A DNA stretch of 64,000 nucleotides from positions 496,001 to 560,000 of the forward strand of contig NZ_CP042433.1 of assembly GCF_007970805.1 (NCBI RefSeq). Reading direction: 5' to 3'. Under the pieces are notes generated by a model that saw only the letters and a program-made list of their open reading frames with translations, had not been told where the DNA came from and did not search any database. Each line of letters starts with the position of its first letter. Positions within the stretch are counted from its first letter, which is position 1. The translations under genes were made by a program, and so were the position numbers. Of this stretch, positions 22,609 to 33,400 are shown piece after piece. Source of the stretch: Flavisolibacter ginsenosidimutans (lineage in GTDB: Bacteria; Bacteroidota; Bacteroidia; Chitinophagales; Chitinophagaceae).

Positions 22609-24855
22609 TTACAAGGTTTTTTTTATAGGAAAATTGATTTTAACGGTGCTGCCATTTCCAGGCGTGCTTTCGATAGCAAAATGGCCGTTGATCAAATACA
22701 CACGGTTGGTGATGTTTTTCAGGCCGGCGCCTTTCTTTACCAATTCAGGTAAAAAGCCTATGCCGTCGTCTTTCACTTGCAGGTATATATTATCGTTGTT
22801 GTGCCCGATGCTAACGGTAACAAAGTTAGCGCCTGCGTGTTTAACAACATTGTTAAGTGATTCCTGAAGAATGCGAAAAATAGTGAGCTTTTGGTTTTTG
22901 TCCAGCGTGTTTTCGATGGCTTCCTCAATATCAAGGGTAATGCGGACTTTTTTGGTGAAGTTCAGATTTTCCACGAGATCATTAATGGAGTCAACGATTC
23001 CGAGGTCGCCAAGAGTTGGATCCATTAACGAGCGGGAGAGCTGCCGGATTTCGTGAATGACGTTCCCGATGTTGACACAGGATTTTTTCAGCAGCTCTTC
23101 TGCTACCTCGTCATTGGCCGCTGCCAGCTCCAAATAAAGCTTGGTGGTGGTCAGCACCTGGTTAATGTTATCGTGCAGTTCGCGGCCAATCTCGCTGCGC
23201 TCCTGCTCCTGCGAATCAACCGTTGCCTGGTTAATACGCTTTTTCATTTCCAGTTCGTTTTGCAAAAGTTCCCGTTCCAGCCGTTTGCGTAGGGAAATGT
23301 TTTGTTCCGAACCGATCATGCGAACCGGCTGGCCGTTCTTGTCCTTCAGTAAAATACCGCGGCCAAGGATGTTGTTGTACTGACCGTCTTCCCTGCGAAA
23401 GCGGTATTCGATTTCGAAGGTTTGCATGTGCTCGCCTTCCATTACCGACTGCATAACCCGGCTCACCACTTCCACATCATCGGGATGTATTCTTTCCATC
23501 CACAACGCCACCGTTTTCACCAGGGAATTATCCTCCAAGCCGTACACTTTTTTAATGCCTTCTTTGGGACGGAAAACTTCGCCGGTTGTCATATCCCATT
23601 CCCACACCAAGTCGTTGGTAGCCTTTAATACAATGTTGTATCGTTCGTTACTCTTTAAGAGCTCGGCTTCGGCTTTTTTCAGCGCCGTAACGTCTTGTGT
23701 AGCGCCAATGACTTTGATCGCTTCGTTTTTTTCGTTGCGAAGTATGTAAGCCTTATCGCTTACAAAAACATAGCTGCCGTCGGCTTTTAAAAAGCGATAA
23801 GTCGCTTGCCAGATGCTTTCATTGGTATGACGAAGAGTGTGATAATAAGTTTCTATCGTGTCTTTTTGATCGTCCGGATGAATGTACTGGTGCCATTGAT
23901 CAAAATGCTTGTTTTCGTCCACATGCCAGCCAAACATCTCGGTAAAACTGGGGCTTACGTAAGCCTCTCCGGTTTGCGCATCCCATTCCCACAAAGCTTG
24001 CGACGAGGCCTTGGTCGCATACTGAAAGCGTTCGTTCATTTTCCTGATTTCCGCCTTCGTCTGCATGGTTTGGGTCAGATCGGTATGCGTGCCGATCATG
24101 CGCAGCGGCTTGCCGTCCTCGTCCTTGCTAAGCAACTTGCCCCGCGCCATGATCCATTTGTAATCGCCATTTTTCAACTGAATGCGGTAAGTAGTTTCGT
24201 AATACGGATTGTCGGATTGCGCATGTTCTTCAACGGCTTTTTCAATGCGGCCCTTGTCTTCAGGGTGAATGCGGTTTTGCCATTCAGACAATTCATTTTT
24301 TAAGTCATCGCCCAAAAAGCCATAAAGTTTTTTATACGAACTCGAATAAATAACCTCGTTCGTTTGCATGTTCCAATCCCAGGCGGCCTGGTTGCTTGCC
24401 TCAAAGGCAAACTGCCATCGTTCTTCGGCTTCCTGCATCGCCCTTTCCGCGTTTTTGTGCTGAGTAATGTCCACCGATCGGATAAGGATTCCAACGATTT
24501 CACCGGATTTGTTCCGGGCGGGTGAAAAGCTGTTTTCGTAAATTTTTTCGCCTTCGTACCGGCTCAATGAATGGCTCTCCGTAATGCGGGACTTCCCGCT
24601 CAGCACATCTTTTATAATTGTGGGCAATGCCGGCCAGCGGGCAGGAGGAACAAGCTCGATCAAGGGCATTCCGGCATGAATATCTTTTTTCAGATATTGC
24701 CTTGCACGTTCCTTTGCGCAGTGGTTAAAACTAACAAGGTTTAACTCCTTGTCCACCAACACAACGGTATCGGGCAAATTGTCTAAAATAATGCGGGCCG
24801 ACTCGTCACCGGCAGCTTTTTCTTTTGTTGCAATTTGAGTGAGCTGGTTTTTCAT
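22609..24855 (-). CDS. Multi-PAS sensor histidine kinase (HisKA_3 type)
   Basis: The 748-residue protein has no obvious membrane helix, so it senses in the cytoplasm. Four PAS domains are visible: about 20-130 (IILDNLPDTVVLVDKELNLV), 140-265 (FAFEASNQAAWDWNMQTNEV), 275-395 (YATKASSQALWEWDAQTGEA) and 405-525 (IVLKATNDLVWEWDMTTGEV). The first has the form of a PAS-fold domain, while the other three are PAS_3-like with PAC tails (GDYKWIMARGKLLSKD). The kinase core begins at QEQERSEIGRELHDNINQVL with phosphoacceptor His561 and ends with an HATPase region (LQVKDDGIGFLPE, STPGNGSTVKINFPI). NarX/DesK-like kinases of this type pair with NarL regulators, as found directly downstream. Confidence 0.95.
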   Translation of the reverse strand: MKNQLTQIATKEKAAGDESARIILDNLPDTVVLVDKELNLVSFNHCAKERARQYLKKDIHAGMPLIELVPPARWPALPTIIKDVLSGKSRITESHSLSRYEGEKIYENSFSPARNKSGEIVGILIRSVDITQHKNAERAMQEAEERWQFAFEASNQAAWDWNMQTNEVIYSSSYKKLYGFLGDDLKNELSEWQNRIHPEDKGRIEKAVEEHAQSDNPYYETTYRIQLKNGDYKWIMARGKLLSKDEDGKPLRMIGTHTDLTQTMQTKAEIRKMNERFQYATKASSQALWEWDAQTGEAYVSPSFTEMFGWHVDENKHFDQWHQYIHPDDQKDTIETYYHTLRHTNESIWQATYRFLKADGSYVFVSDKAYILRNEKNEAIKVIGATQDVTALKKAEAELLKSNERYNIVLKATNDLVWEWDMTTGEVFRPKEGIKKVYGLEDNSLVKTVALWMERIHPDDVEVVSRVMQSVMEGEHMQTFEIEYRFRREDGQYNNILGRGILLKDKNGQPVRMIGSEQNISLRKRLERELLQNELEMKKRINQATVDSQEQERSEIGRELHDNINQVLTTTKLYLELAAANDEVAEELLKKSCVNIGNVIHEIRQLSRSLMDPTLGDLGIVDSINDLVENLNFTKKVRITLDIEEAIENTLDKNQKLTIFRILQESLNNVVKHAGANFVTVSIGHNNDNIYLQVKDDGIGFLPELVKKGAGLKNITNRVYLINGHFAIESTPGNGSTVKINFPIKKTL

Positions 24856-25031
24856 GTTGCATGTGGCTTTGCAAAAAGAATCAAAGTAGCCGTTTTCTGG
24901 CAGAGAGAAAAAATGTTTTATCAGAAAATTTATTGATGTCTAAGGGTTTTTACTTGCTGAGCGGTTGTTGGAAATCGAATTATCTTTAAACCGGAACGAA
25001 AAACTTGCTGCATGCAACTAAAATCAAAAGA

Positions 25032-25763
25032 ATGGAAAGAAAGATAACATCGTGGTACAGCGATAGGGTAAACAAAGAAATGCCGGTGGCTGTGTACGGG
25101 CATTACGGCTTTGTGCTGTTACTTGTACCCACGGCCGCAGCCGACTTTCTGGAATACGAACGCTTTGGTTTGATTGACAGCATCCGGCCTTTTATTGACG
25201 AGGGAAAACTGAAAGTTTATTCGGTGAACAGCATCAACAACGACAGTTGGCTGAACAACCAGGCGCATCCCAAACACAAAACCTGGACGCACAATCAATT
25301 TAATTACTACATCTACGACGAAGTTATTCCGTTCATTAAAAACACATCGGGCCACGATACGCCCATCATTGTCAGCGGTGCTTCGTTTGGCGCTTTGCAC
25401 AGCATGAATCTTTTTTTAAAGCGTCCCGATTTGCTCAACGGTGTAATGGCCATGAGCGGCGTGTACGACTTAACCGAATATACCAAGGGGCATTATGACG
25501 ATGACGTTTACTTCAACAGCCCGCAACATTACCTGCCCAATCTTGCCGATCATTCTATTTTGGAACGGATGCGAAGGAGCCAGCACATTCACATCTTCAG
25601 CGGCAGCGGACCTTACGAAGATCCCAACGCAAGCCGAAGCTTTGCTTCGATTTTATACAGCAAAGGCATCAATTATGAGTTAGATATTTGGGGCAGCGAG
25701 TGGCCACACGACTGGAACACCTGGCGAACGGTTTATCCGCATTATTTGGCAACGCGATTTTGA
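25032..25763 (+). CDS. Esterase / alpha-beta hydrolase (esterase D-like)
   Basis: The 243-residue protein (ATG at 25032, MERKITSWYSDRVNKEMPVA) has the alpha/beta-hydrolase layout of the putative esterase family. The nucleophile elbow is GASFGAL with Ser118. The catalytic His is probably in SEWPHDWNTW near residue 225, and an Asp/Glu in IFSGSGPYEDPN or nearby completes the triad. There is no signal peptide. Members of this family act on short esters or on S-formylglutathione; the substrate here is unknown. It is divergent from the kinase gene and convergent with aat (25 bases apart). Confidence 0.88.
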   Translation: MERKITSWYSDRVNKEMPVAVYGHYGFVLLLVPTAAADFLEYERFGLIDSIRPFIDEGKLKVYSVNSINNDSWLNNQAHPKHKTWTHNQFNYYIYDEVIPFIKNTSGHDTPIIVSGASFGALHSMNLFLKRPDLLNGVMAMSGVYDLTEYTKGHYDDDVYFNSPQHYLPNLADHSILERMRRSQHIHIFSGSGPYEDPNASRSFASILYSKGINYELDIWGSEWPHDWNTWRTVYPHYLATRF

Positions 25764-25787
25764 TTTAATGGACTCAGGAGCAAATTT

Positions 25788-26444
25788 TTAGAGAGAAATA
25801 AATTGCTGAAGCAGGGCAATGTACTTTTCCCGTTGAATCAATCTTGCGCCAAGCGTTTCTATGTGTTCCGTGTAAACCTGGCAGTCAATCAACTTCACGC
25901 CGTCGCGTTTTAGTTGCTGAACGTAATTGATGAAGGCAAACTTTGACCCGTTGCTTTCTTTGCTAAACATGCTTTCGCCAAAAAACACATCGCCGATGCG
26001 CAGACCATACATGCCGCCGACCAATTTGTTCCCTTTCCAGGCTTCTGCGCTGTGCGCATAACCTTTGCGAAAAAGCTGGGTATAAACTTCTTTCATTTTC
26101 GGCGTTATCCAGGTTCCACCCTGGCCGTCTCTGTCAATTGTTGCGCATTGATCAATGACTTCTTCAAAAGCTTTGTCGCTTTGAAAAACAAACTCGCTTT
26201 TGGCTATAAACTTTTTCATGCTGCGGCTTACATGGAGTTCACCAGGAAATAAAACAAAGCGTGGATCGGGACTCCACCAAAGCGGCAAACTGTCGTCGCT
26301 GTACCAGGGAAAAATTCCTTTTTTATACGCTTCAATCACACGGTCCGGCTTTACTTCGCCACCAATCAACACCAGGCCTTCCTCATCAGAAATGTCAACA
26401 GAAGGAAAGGCGAAACGGTTTTCGTCAAAGCAAATCTGCGGCAT
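25788..26444 (-). CDS. aat: Leucyl/phenylalanyl-tRNA--protein transferase
   Basis: The 218-residue enzyme transfers Leu or Phe from tRNA to N-terminal Lys/Arg residues of proteins, creating N-degrons. The family signature is complete: GLVLIGGEVKPDRVIEAYKK, GIFPWYSDDSLPLWWSPDPR, FVLFPGELHVSRSMKK, GGTWITPKMKEVYTQLF, AHSAEAWKGNKLVGGMYGLR, GDVFFGESMFSKESNGSKFA, and the last segment LIDCQVYTEHIETLGARLI. It begins 19 bases after the clpS stop on the same strand, so enzyme and recognition factor are almost certainly one operon. Confidence 0.96.
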   Translation of the reverse strand: MPQICFDENRFAFPSVDISDEEGLVLIGGEVKPDRVIEAYKKGIFPWYSDDSLPLWWSPDPRFVLFPGELHVSRSMKKFIAKSEFVFQSDKAFEEVIDQCATIDRDGQGGTWITPKMKEVYTQLFRKGYAHSAEAWKGNKLVGGMYGLRIGDVFFGESMFSKESNGSKFAFINYVQQLKRDGVKLIDCQVYTEHIETLGARLIQREKYIALLQQFISL

Positions 26445-26463
26445 AAATAAAGAAAGAAAATTT

Positions 26464-26754
26464 TTAGACCGTCACTTCCACCGTTGCGTTAATGCCTCTT
26501 TCAAGAATGGCATCGCACATGGGCCGCAGGTCTTCGTATGCGCCGTTTTTTACGGCGTACTTGCCGGTGAAATGAATGATGTAAGCGCATTGTTCTGCCT
26601 GTTCGTAGGTATGGCCGCACACTTCTATTAGTGTTTCAATCACCCATTCAAACGTGTTTACATCATCGTTCCATACAATGAGTTGATAGGGTGAAGCAAT
26701 CTTCACTTCCACGTCTTCCAGTTCCAAAACATCACTATCGGCAAATGGTTTCAT
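26464..26754 (-). CDS. clpS: ATP-dependent Clp protease adaptor ClpS
   Basis: The 96-residue protein is a typical ClpS: after a short flexible N-terminus it has PYQLIVWNDDVNTFEWVIET, with the conserved 'NDd.nt' ligand-binding segment, then LIEVCGHTYEQAEQCAYIIHFTGKYAVKNGAYEDL. ClpS binds proteins with destabilising N-terminal residues and hands them to ClpAP. Its pairing with aat directly downstream is functionally consistent. An exact TACCTTTG -7 word (minus strand, 26762-26769) lies immediately upstream of the ATG, implying a very short leader. Confidence 0.95.
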   Translation of the reverse strand: MKPFADSDVLELEDVEVKIASPYQLIVWNDDVNTFEWVIETLIEVCGHTYEQAEQCAYIIHFTGKYAVKNGAYEDLRPMCDAILERGINATVEVTV

Positions 26755-26761
26755 GACAGGC

Positions 26762-26769
26762 CAAAGGTA
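26762..26769 (-). promoter_or_regulatory. Candidate -7 element of clpS-aat
   Basis: The minus strand reads TACCTTTG, an exact TAnnTTTG match, 8 bases before the clpS ATG. No clear -33 TTG at the right spacing. Confidence 0.35.
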
Positions 26770-26881
26770 GCCATCTCTTTCTAAAATTATGCGCGGTAAA
26801 GCGCATGAAAAGGAGCGTAGATCAAAACCTGTACGCGTCGCAATTAATTGTGCTTGTATGGCCGTTAGCGTGCGTTGCGCA

Positions 26882-27307
26882 CTACAAACAATAGGTCAGC
26901 ATTTCTTTTGCAATGGCCGAAATGCCGCTGATGCTGGAGGGCTTAACCAAATAAGCTTTTGCGCCATACGTCAAGCAATTTTGCCGGTAAAGTTCTGAGT
27001 CGGATGTGCTCCACACAAGCTTCGGGATGTTGGCAAAGCGTTCCTGTTGGGCCAATTGTTCAAGAATTTCGGCGCCGTTCAGTTCGGGGATGTTGTAGTC
27101 CAGAACAATAAGACCCGGTAATTTTTCATCGCTCATTTCGGACAAGCCGTTCATAAATTTTATTCCGGTAGAAAAGGAAACAAGTTGAACGGAGGCGTCT
27201 ATTGCGTGCAGGGCTTCTTTCAAAAATTCCTGGTCGTCTAAATCATCTTCTGCAAGGAAAATGGTACGGGATTGCGAAGATGCGCTATGGTTGAAAATAG
27301 GTGGCAA
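26882..27307 (-). CDS. Single-domain response regulator (Rcp1-like receiver)
   Basis: The 141-residue protein is a lone receiver of the Rcp1/CheY-like type common with phytochrome-like kinases: TIFLAEDDLDDQEFLKEALH, phosphoacceptor Asp70 in GLIVLDYNIPELNGAEILEQ, the Ser/Thr of KLVWSTSDSE, and the Lys of AKAYLVKPSSISG. No output domain. It is divergent from the poly-HAMP kinase gene at 27478, 170 bases away, and a natural candidate for phosphotransfer with that protein or the kinase at 33724. The open frame starts with MPPIFNHSASSQSRTIF; the first Met is plausible. Confidence 0.93.
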   Translation of the reverse strand: MPPIFNHSASSQSRTIFLAEDDLDDQEFLKEALHAIDASVQLVSFSTGIKFMNGLSEMSDEKLPGLIVLDYNIPELNGAEILEQLAQQERFANIPKLVWSTSDSELYRQNCLTYGAKAYLVKPSSISGISAIAKEMLTYCL

Positions 27308-27447
27308 GTAAGATAATTAAGCGGGCTAAAGTAAGTTCTTTTTAATGAATGTTTTCAAAAGGAACTCAGTCAAGAGAGCAAAAAAAAGACGGATGCAGGA
27401 AAACCCTTAAAGTTCGTTGACGAACTTCTTTTCTAAAACTTTTTCAG

Positions 27448-27455
27448 TAGGTTTG
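27448..27455 (+). promoter_or_regulatory. Candidate -7 element of the poly-HAMP kinase gene
   Basis: TAGGTTTG is an exact TAnnTTTG match, 22 bases before the ATG at 27478. A TTGA word lies at 27417, somewhat too far for an ideal -33 box. Confidence 0.4.
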
Positions 27456-27477
27456 ACGCACTCAATTTACCTTAATC

Positions 27478-30400
27478 ATGAGTGCCAAAAAGAAAGAAAC
27501 CAATGGAGCGCTGGATGCGCCCGTGCCTACCGTATTCGACGGATTGGAAGTTCCCGCTGAGCCGTCAACCATCTTGAAAAAAACAAACGGCAAAACAAAA
27601 AAAAGACCCGTTATAGAAAGCATCGAGGATGAACTTGACGGCAAGGCATTGCTAAGGGTTTTATCGGAAGTGCGCAACGGTAATTTTTCGGTTCGCATGC
27701 CCAACGACCGTTTGGGTGTAAACGGAAAAATTTGCGATACGTTGAACGACATTATTTCGCTCAACGAAATATTGGTGCAGGAACTGGCCGAAGCCCGCAA
27801 CATCATTGGCAAACAGGGCAAGCTCAATCATCGCGTGGAAATGCCGCGTATGGCCCGCGGTTCGTGGAGCAATGCGGCTGAATCTATTAATAGTCTTATT
27901 TCCGACCTTGTACATCCTACCATTGAAATTGCCCACGTAATTTCTTCGGTAGCCAAGGGAAATCTTTCGCAGGAAATGCCTTTGCAAATTGGAGATCACC
28001 GTTTGCAAGGCGAATTCTCCCGCATTGCTACGGAAGTAAACGACATGGTGAAGCAGTTGAATCTTTTCTCCATGGAAGTAACCCGTGTGGCCCGCGAGGT
28101 GGGCAGCGATGGTAAGTTGGGCGGACAAGCAAAAGTAAAAGGTGTTGCCGGTGTGTGGAAAGATTTGACAGACTCGGTGAACCTCATGGCCGGTAACCTG
28201 ACAGCCCAGGTAAGAAATATTGCTGAAGTAACAACGGCCGTTGCGAAAGGTGACTTGAGTAAAAAAATTACTGTAGATGTAGAAGGAGAAATACTCGAAT
28301 TGAAAAACACCATCAACACGATGGTGGACCAGTTGAACTCGTTTTCTTCCGAAGTGACCCGTGTGGCTCGTGAGGTAGGTTCGGAAGGTAAACTGGGTGG
28401 GCAGGCGGAAGTGCCGGGTGTATCGGGTACCTGGAAAGATCTTACGGACTCGGTAAACCAAATGGCTTCAAACCTGACAGGCCAGGTGCGGAACATCGCC
28501 GAAGTAACAACAGCCGTAGCTCGCGGCGATTTGTCGAGAAAAATTACTGTAGACGTAAAAGGAGAAATTCTTGAATTGAAGAATACGATCAACACGATGG
28601 TGGACCAGTTGAACTCTTTCTCCGCCGAGGTAAGCCGTGTGGCAAGAGAAGTAGGCAGTGAAGGAAAACTGGGTGGGCAGGCAACGGTAAAAGGCGTTGG
28701 TGGGGTTTGGAAAGACTTGACCGATAACGTAAACCTTTTGGCCGGTAACCTTACCGTTCAATTGCGCGACGTGTCGAAAGTGGCAACCGCCATTGCGAAT
28801 GGTGACTTGACACAAAAAATTACAGTTGATGTAAAAGGAGAGATTCTCCAGATTAAGGACGTAATCAACCGGATGGTGGACCAGTTGAACTCATTTGCTT
28901 CCGAGGTGACCCGTGTGGCGCTTGAAGTAGGCACGGAAGGAAAACTCGGTGGACAAGCCAAGGTGCAGGGAGTAGGAGGTACGTGGAAAGATTTGACGGA
29001 CTCCGTAAACAACATGGCCGGTAACCTGACAGCCCAGGTAAGAAATATTGCTGAAGTAACTACGGCTGTGGCCAACGGTGACCTTTCCAAAAAGATTACG
29101 GTGGACGTTGCCGGCGAAATCCTTGAACTGAAGAAGACCATCAACACGATGGTGGATCAGCTTAACTCATTTGCATCGGAAGTGACCCGCGTGGCGCTGG
29201 AGGTCGGTACCGAAGGTAAACTCGGTGGCCAGGCGAAAGTGCAAGGTGTGGGCGGTACGTGGAAAGATTTGACGGAATCGGTGAACCAGATGGGTTCAAA
29301 CCTGACGGCGCAAGTACGGAACATCGCGGAAGTAACAACGGCAGTAGCCCGCGGCGATCTTTCTCGCAAGATCACGGTGGACGTGCGTGGTGAAATTTTG
29401 GAACTTAAAAACACCATCAACACGATGGTGGATCAATTGAACTCCTTCGGTTCCGAGGTGACCCGCGTTGCTCGTGAAGTGGGCTCGGAAGGACGGTTGG
29501 GCGGTCAGGCCGATGTGCCGGGTGTAGAAGGACTTTGGAAAGATTTGACGGACTCGGTAAATAAAATGGCATCGAACCTTACCTCGCAAGTAAGAAACAT
29601 TGCCGAAGTAACGACGGCCGTTGCCAACGGTGACTTGTCGCGCAAAATTGAAGTGGACGTAAAAGGAGAAATTCTTGAATTGAAGAATACCATCAACACG
29701 ATGGTGGATCAACTTCGTGCCTTCGCATCAGAAGTAACAAGGGTGGCCCGCGAAGTAGGTACGGAAGGTAAGTTGGGTGGCCAAGCAAACGTGCCCGGAG
29801 TAGCCGGTACATGGAAAGACTTAACAGACTCTGTGAACCAAATGGCCGGCAACTTAACGGCGCAAGTGCGGAACATCGCTGATGTGGCCATCGCCGTTGC
29901 CAACGGTGATATGAGTAGAAAGATTACGGTGGACGTTCGCGGCGAAATTTTACAGTTGAAGGAAACGCTGAACACGATGGTGGACCAGTTGCGTGCTTTC
30001 GCGTCGGAAGTTACTCGTGTGGCTCGTGAAGTGGGAACTGACGGTAAACTTGGCGGACAAGCCTTTGTACCTGGTGTTGGTGGTACTTGGAAAGACTTGA
30101 CGGACTCTGTAAACCAGATGACGGGTAACCTTACGCTTCAAGTGCGAAACATTGCGGAAGTAACCAAGGCAGTGGCATCGGGTGACCTTTCGAAGAAAGT
30201 AACCATTGACGTTAAGGGTGAAATTCTTGACTTGAAAAATACCATCAACACAATGGTGGACCAGTTGAACTCCTTTGCGTTTGAGGTAACGAGGGTAGCA
30301 CGTGAGGTGGGAACGGAAGGTAAATTGGGTGGACAAGCCGAAGTGCAAGGCGTGGCCGGTACATGGGAAGATTTGACCGACTCAGTGAACATGATGGCCT

Positions 30401-33400
30401 CAAACTTAACCAACCAGGTACGCGGTATCGCGAAGGTTGTAACAGCCGTTGCAACGGGTAACCTCAAACAAAAACTTTCGATTGTTTCTCGCGGTGAGGT
30501 GGCGCAATTAACCGACACCATCAACGAGATGATTGATACGCTGGCCGTATTTGCCGACCAGGTGACTACCGTGGCCCGTGAAGTGGGTGTGGAAGGAAGA
30601 CTTGGCGGACAAGCATCGGTGCCAGGTGCATCGGGTACGTGGAAAGACTTGACCGAGAACGTAAACCAGCTCGCGGAAAACTTAACGACTCAGGTGCGTG
30701 CCATCTCGGAAGTAGCAAGCGCTGTAACCAAAGGTGACTTGACGCGAATGATTCGCGTAGATGCTCGCGGTGAGGTAGAAGAATTGAAAGATACCATCAA
30801 CCAGATGATTGCGAACCTGAAGGCAACAACCTTGTTGAACCAGGAGCAAGACTGGTTGAAATCGAACCTTGCCAAGTTCACGCAGATGTTGCAAGGACAA
30901 AAAGATTTGAACACGGTAACGCGGCGCATTCTTTCAGAGCTTGCACAAGTGGCCGATGCGCAGTTGGGCATGTTCTACATCTTGGAACAAGACGAAAACG
31001 AACAGAATCAAAAGTTGAAACTGTTTTCGGCTTACGCATACAACGAAGAGCAAAACATTAAGCGTGAGTTTGCGCTTGGACAAGGATTGGTTGGACAGTG
31101 TGCCGTCGAAAAAGAAAGAATCCTGCTCACAAACGTTCCAAGCAATTATTTAAAAGTTGGTTCGGGTTTAGGACAGGCATTGCCGGTAAGCGTCGTCGTT
31201 CTCCCGGTGTTGTTTGAAAATCAAATCAAAGCCGTTATCGAACTGGCATCGTTCGGTGAGTTCAGCGAAACACATCTTGACTTCTTAAGCCAGTTAACGG
31301 AATCAATCGGTATCGTATTGAACACCATTGAAGCAAATACAAGAACGGAAGAATTGTTGGCGCAATCACAATCGCTGACGGACGAGTTGCGCATCACCAA
31401 CGAAGAACTGCAGGACAAAGCCCACCTTCTTGCCAAGCAAAAACAAGAAGTGGAAGCGAAGAATAATGAGGTTGAAGAAGCACGCAAATCGTTGGAAGAA
31501 AAAGCCGAGCAATTGCAGTTGACGTCGAAATACAAATCCGAGTTCCTGGCGAACATGTCGCACGAATTGCGGACGCCGTTGAACTCTCTCCTGATTCTTG
31601 CACAGCAACTTTACGAAAACCGCGAAGGCAATCTTTCGGAAAAACAAGTGCGTTATGCCAAAACCATTCACAGTTGCGGCGACGACCTCATTCAACTGAT
31701 CAACGACATTCTCGACTTGTCGAAGATTGAATCCGGTTACATCTCAACGGACTTTATCAACGTTCGTTTCAACGAGATCACGGCTTTTGTGGAAACAACC
31801 TTCAAGCACATTTCGGAAAACAAAAACCTCAGGTTCCTTATTGACGTTGACAACAAGTTGCCGGAAACGCTGGAAACCGATGTGCAGCGTTTGAACCAAA
31901 TCCTGAAAAACCTTTTGTCGAACGCCTTTAAGTTTACCGAGAAAGGCGGCGTGCAATTGAGAATTTACGAAGCGAGGAAAAATTGGAAACAATCGAGCCC
32001 GAATTTGGACAAAGCAAAAAAGGTAGTTGCGTTTGAAATTAAAGACACCGGCATCGGCATATCCAAAGACAAACAAAACATCATCTTTGAAGCTTTCCAG
32101 CAAGCCGAAGGTTCTACCTCGCGCAAGTACGGTGGCACCGGCCTCGGTCTTTCCATCTCCCGCGGTTTAGCGGACTTGTTAGGTGGTTCTATTGAACTGG
32201 AAAGCGAGGCTGGACAAGGCAGTACCTTTACGCTTTATCTTCCCATTGACTACAACCCCAACATGGTGAAGAAAGAAAAGGCGAGCAGCCTGACCTTAAG
32301 CCAGTATACACTCGGCGAAATATCCGGCAGCGACGCCTCCATTCAATCCGTGCCAACCGTGAAAGTGGCTTCGGAAACAAAAGAGCTGGACGTGCTGAAT
32401 GAAATCATCAACGAAATCGGCGACGACCGCAACAACATTATGCCAACAGACAAAGTGTTGCTTGTAGTAGAAGACGACGTTCGCTTTGCCAAAATCATGA
32501 TTGAAAAAGCCCACGAATCAGGTTTGAAAGCCGTGGTGGCAACCGGCTTTGGCGACGTGTTTGAACTAACGAACAAATACAGTCCGATTGCCGTGACCTT
32601 AGATGTGAAATTGCCCGACGCCAGCGGCTGGCGCATTCTTGACCTGTTCAAGAACGACATCAATTTCCGCCACATTCCCGTGCACCTTATTTCCGGTGAA
32701 GAAAACCGTTTGCTCTCCATGCAGCGCGGCGCAAGAAGCTTCCAGTTAAAGCCGTTGAAGAACGAAGCACTTGACGTATTGTTTAGCGACATCGTTCGTT
32801 ACAAAGACCACAAACCGAAGAATCTTTTAATTGTGGAAGACAACGAACTGGATTCTTCGCAAATCGCCAAGATCATGGAGAACGGTGGTGAGATTGACAT
32901 CAAAATCGCATCGAGCGGAAAGGAAGCGCTTGATCTGATTTCAGTCAACGAATATGATTGCATCATTGTTGATTTCATGTTGCCAGACATTGGCGGACTG
33001 GAGTTTGTTACCGAGATCAACAAGGTGAAGAAATTGCAAATGACGCCGGTTCTTATTTACTCGGCAAAGGACTTTACGCCGAAAGAACGGACGCAGTTGA
33101 AGCAATACGCCAACCGCATTTTGCTGAAAGATGTGAACTCACTTGAACTCCTGCTGGAAGAGGTCGTGTTGCATTTGCATATCAATCACAAGGACCTGAA
33201 GCCCGAGAAGCAGATGATCATTGACAACCTGCGTTCACGCGAGGATGTGCTCACCGGCAAAAATATTTTGGTGGTGGACGATGATGTGCGAAACCTGTTT
33301 GCACTAACAACGGCTTTTGAACGTTATGACATCAATACCATCACGGCCGAAAGCGGACAGGAGGCCATCAACATATTGGCCGAAGACAACCGCATTGACA

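Noticed and set aside
27661..30524. Several long minus-strand open frames over the HAMP array
   Set aside because: They repeat with the same 276-base period as the sense gene and are shadows of its codon pattern; no family resemblance.
28111..30850. CRISPR-like regular repeats
   Set aside because: The unit is 276 bases, fully coding and encodes HAMP domains; there are no short direct repeats with unique spacers.
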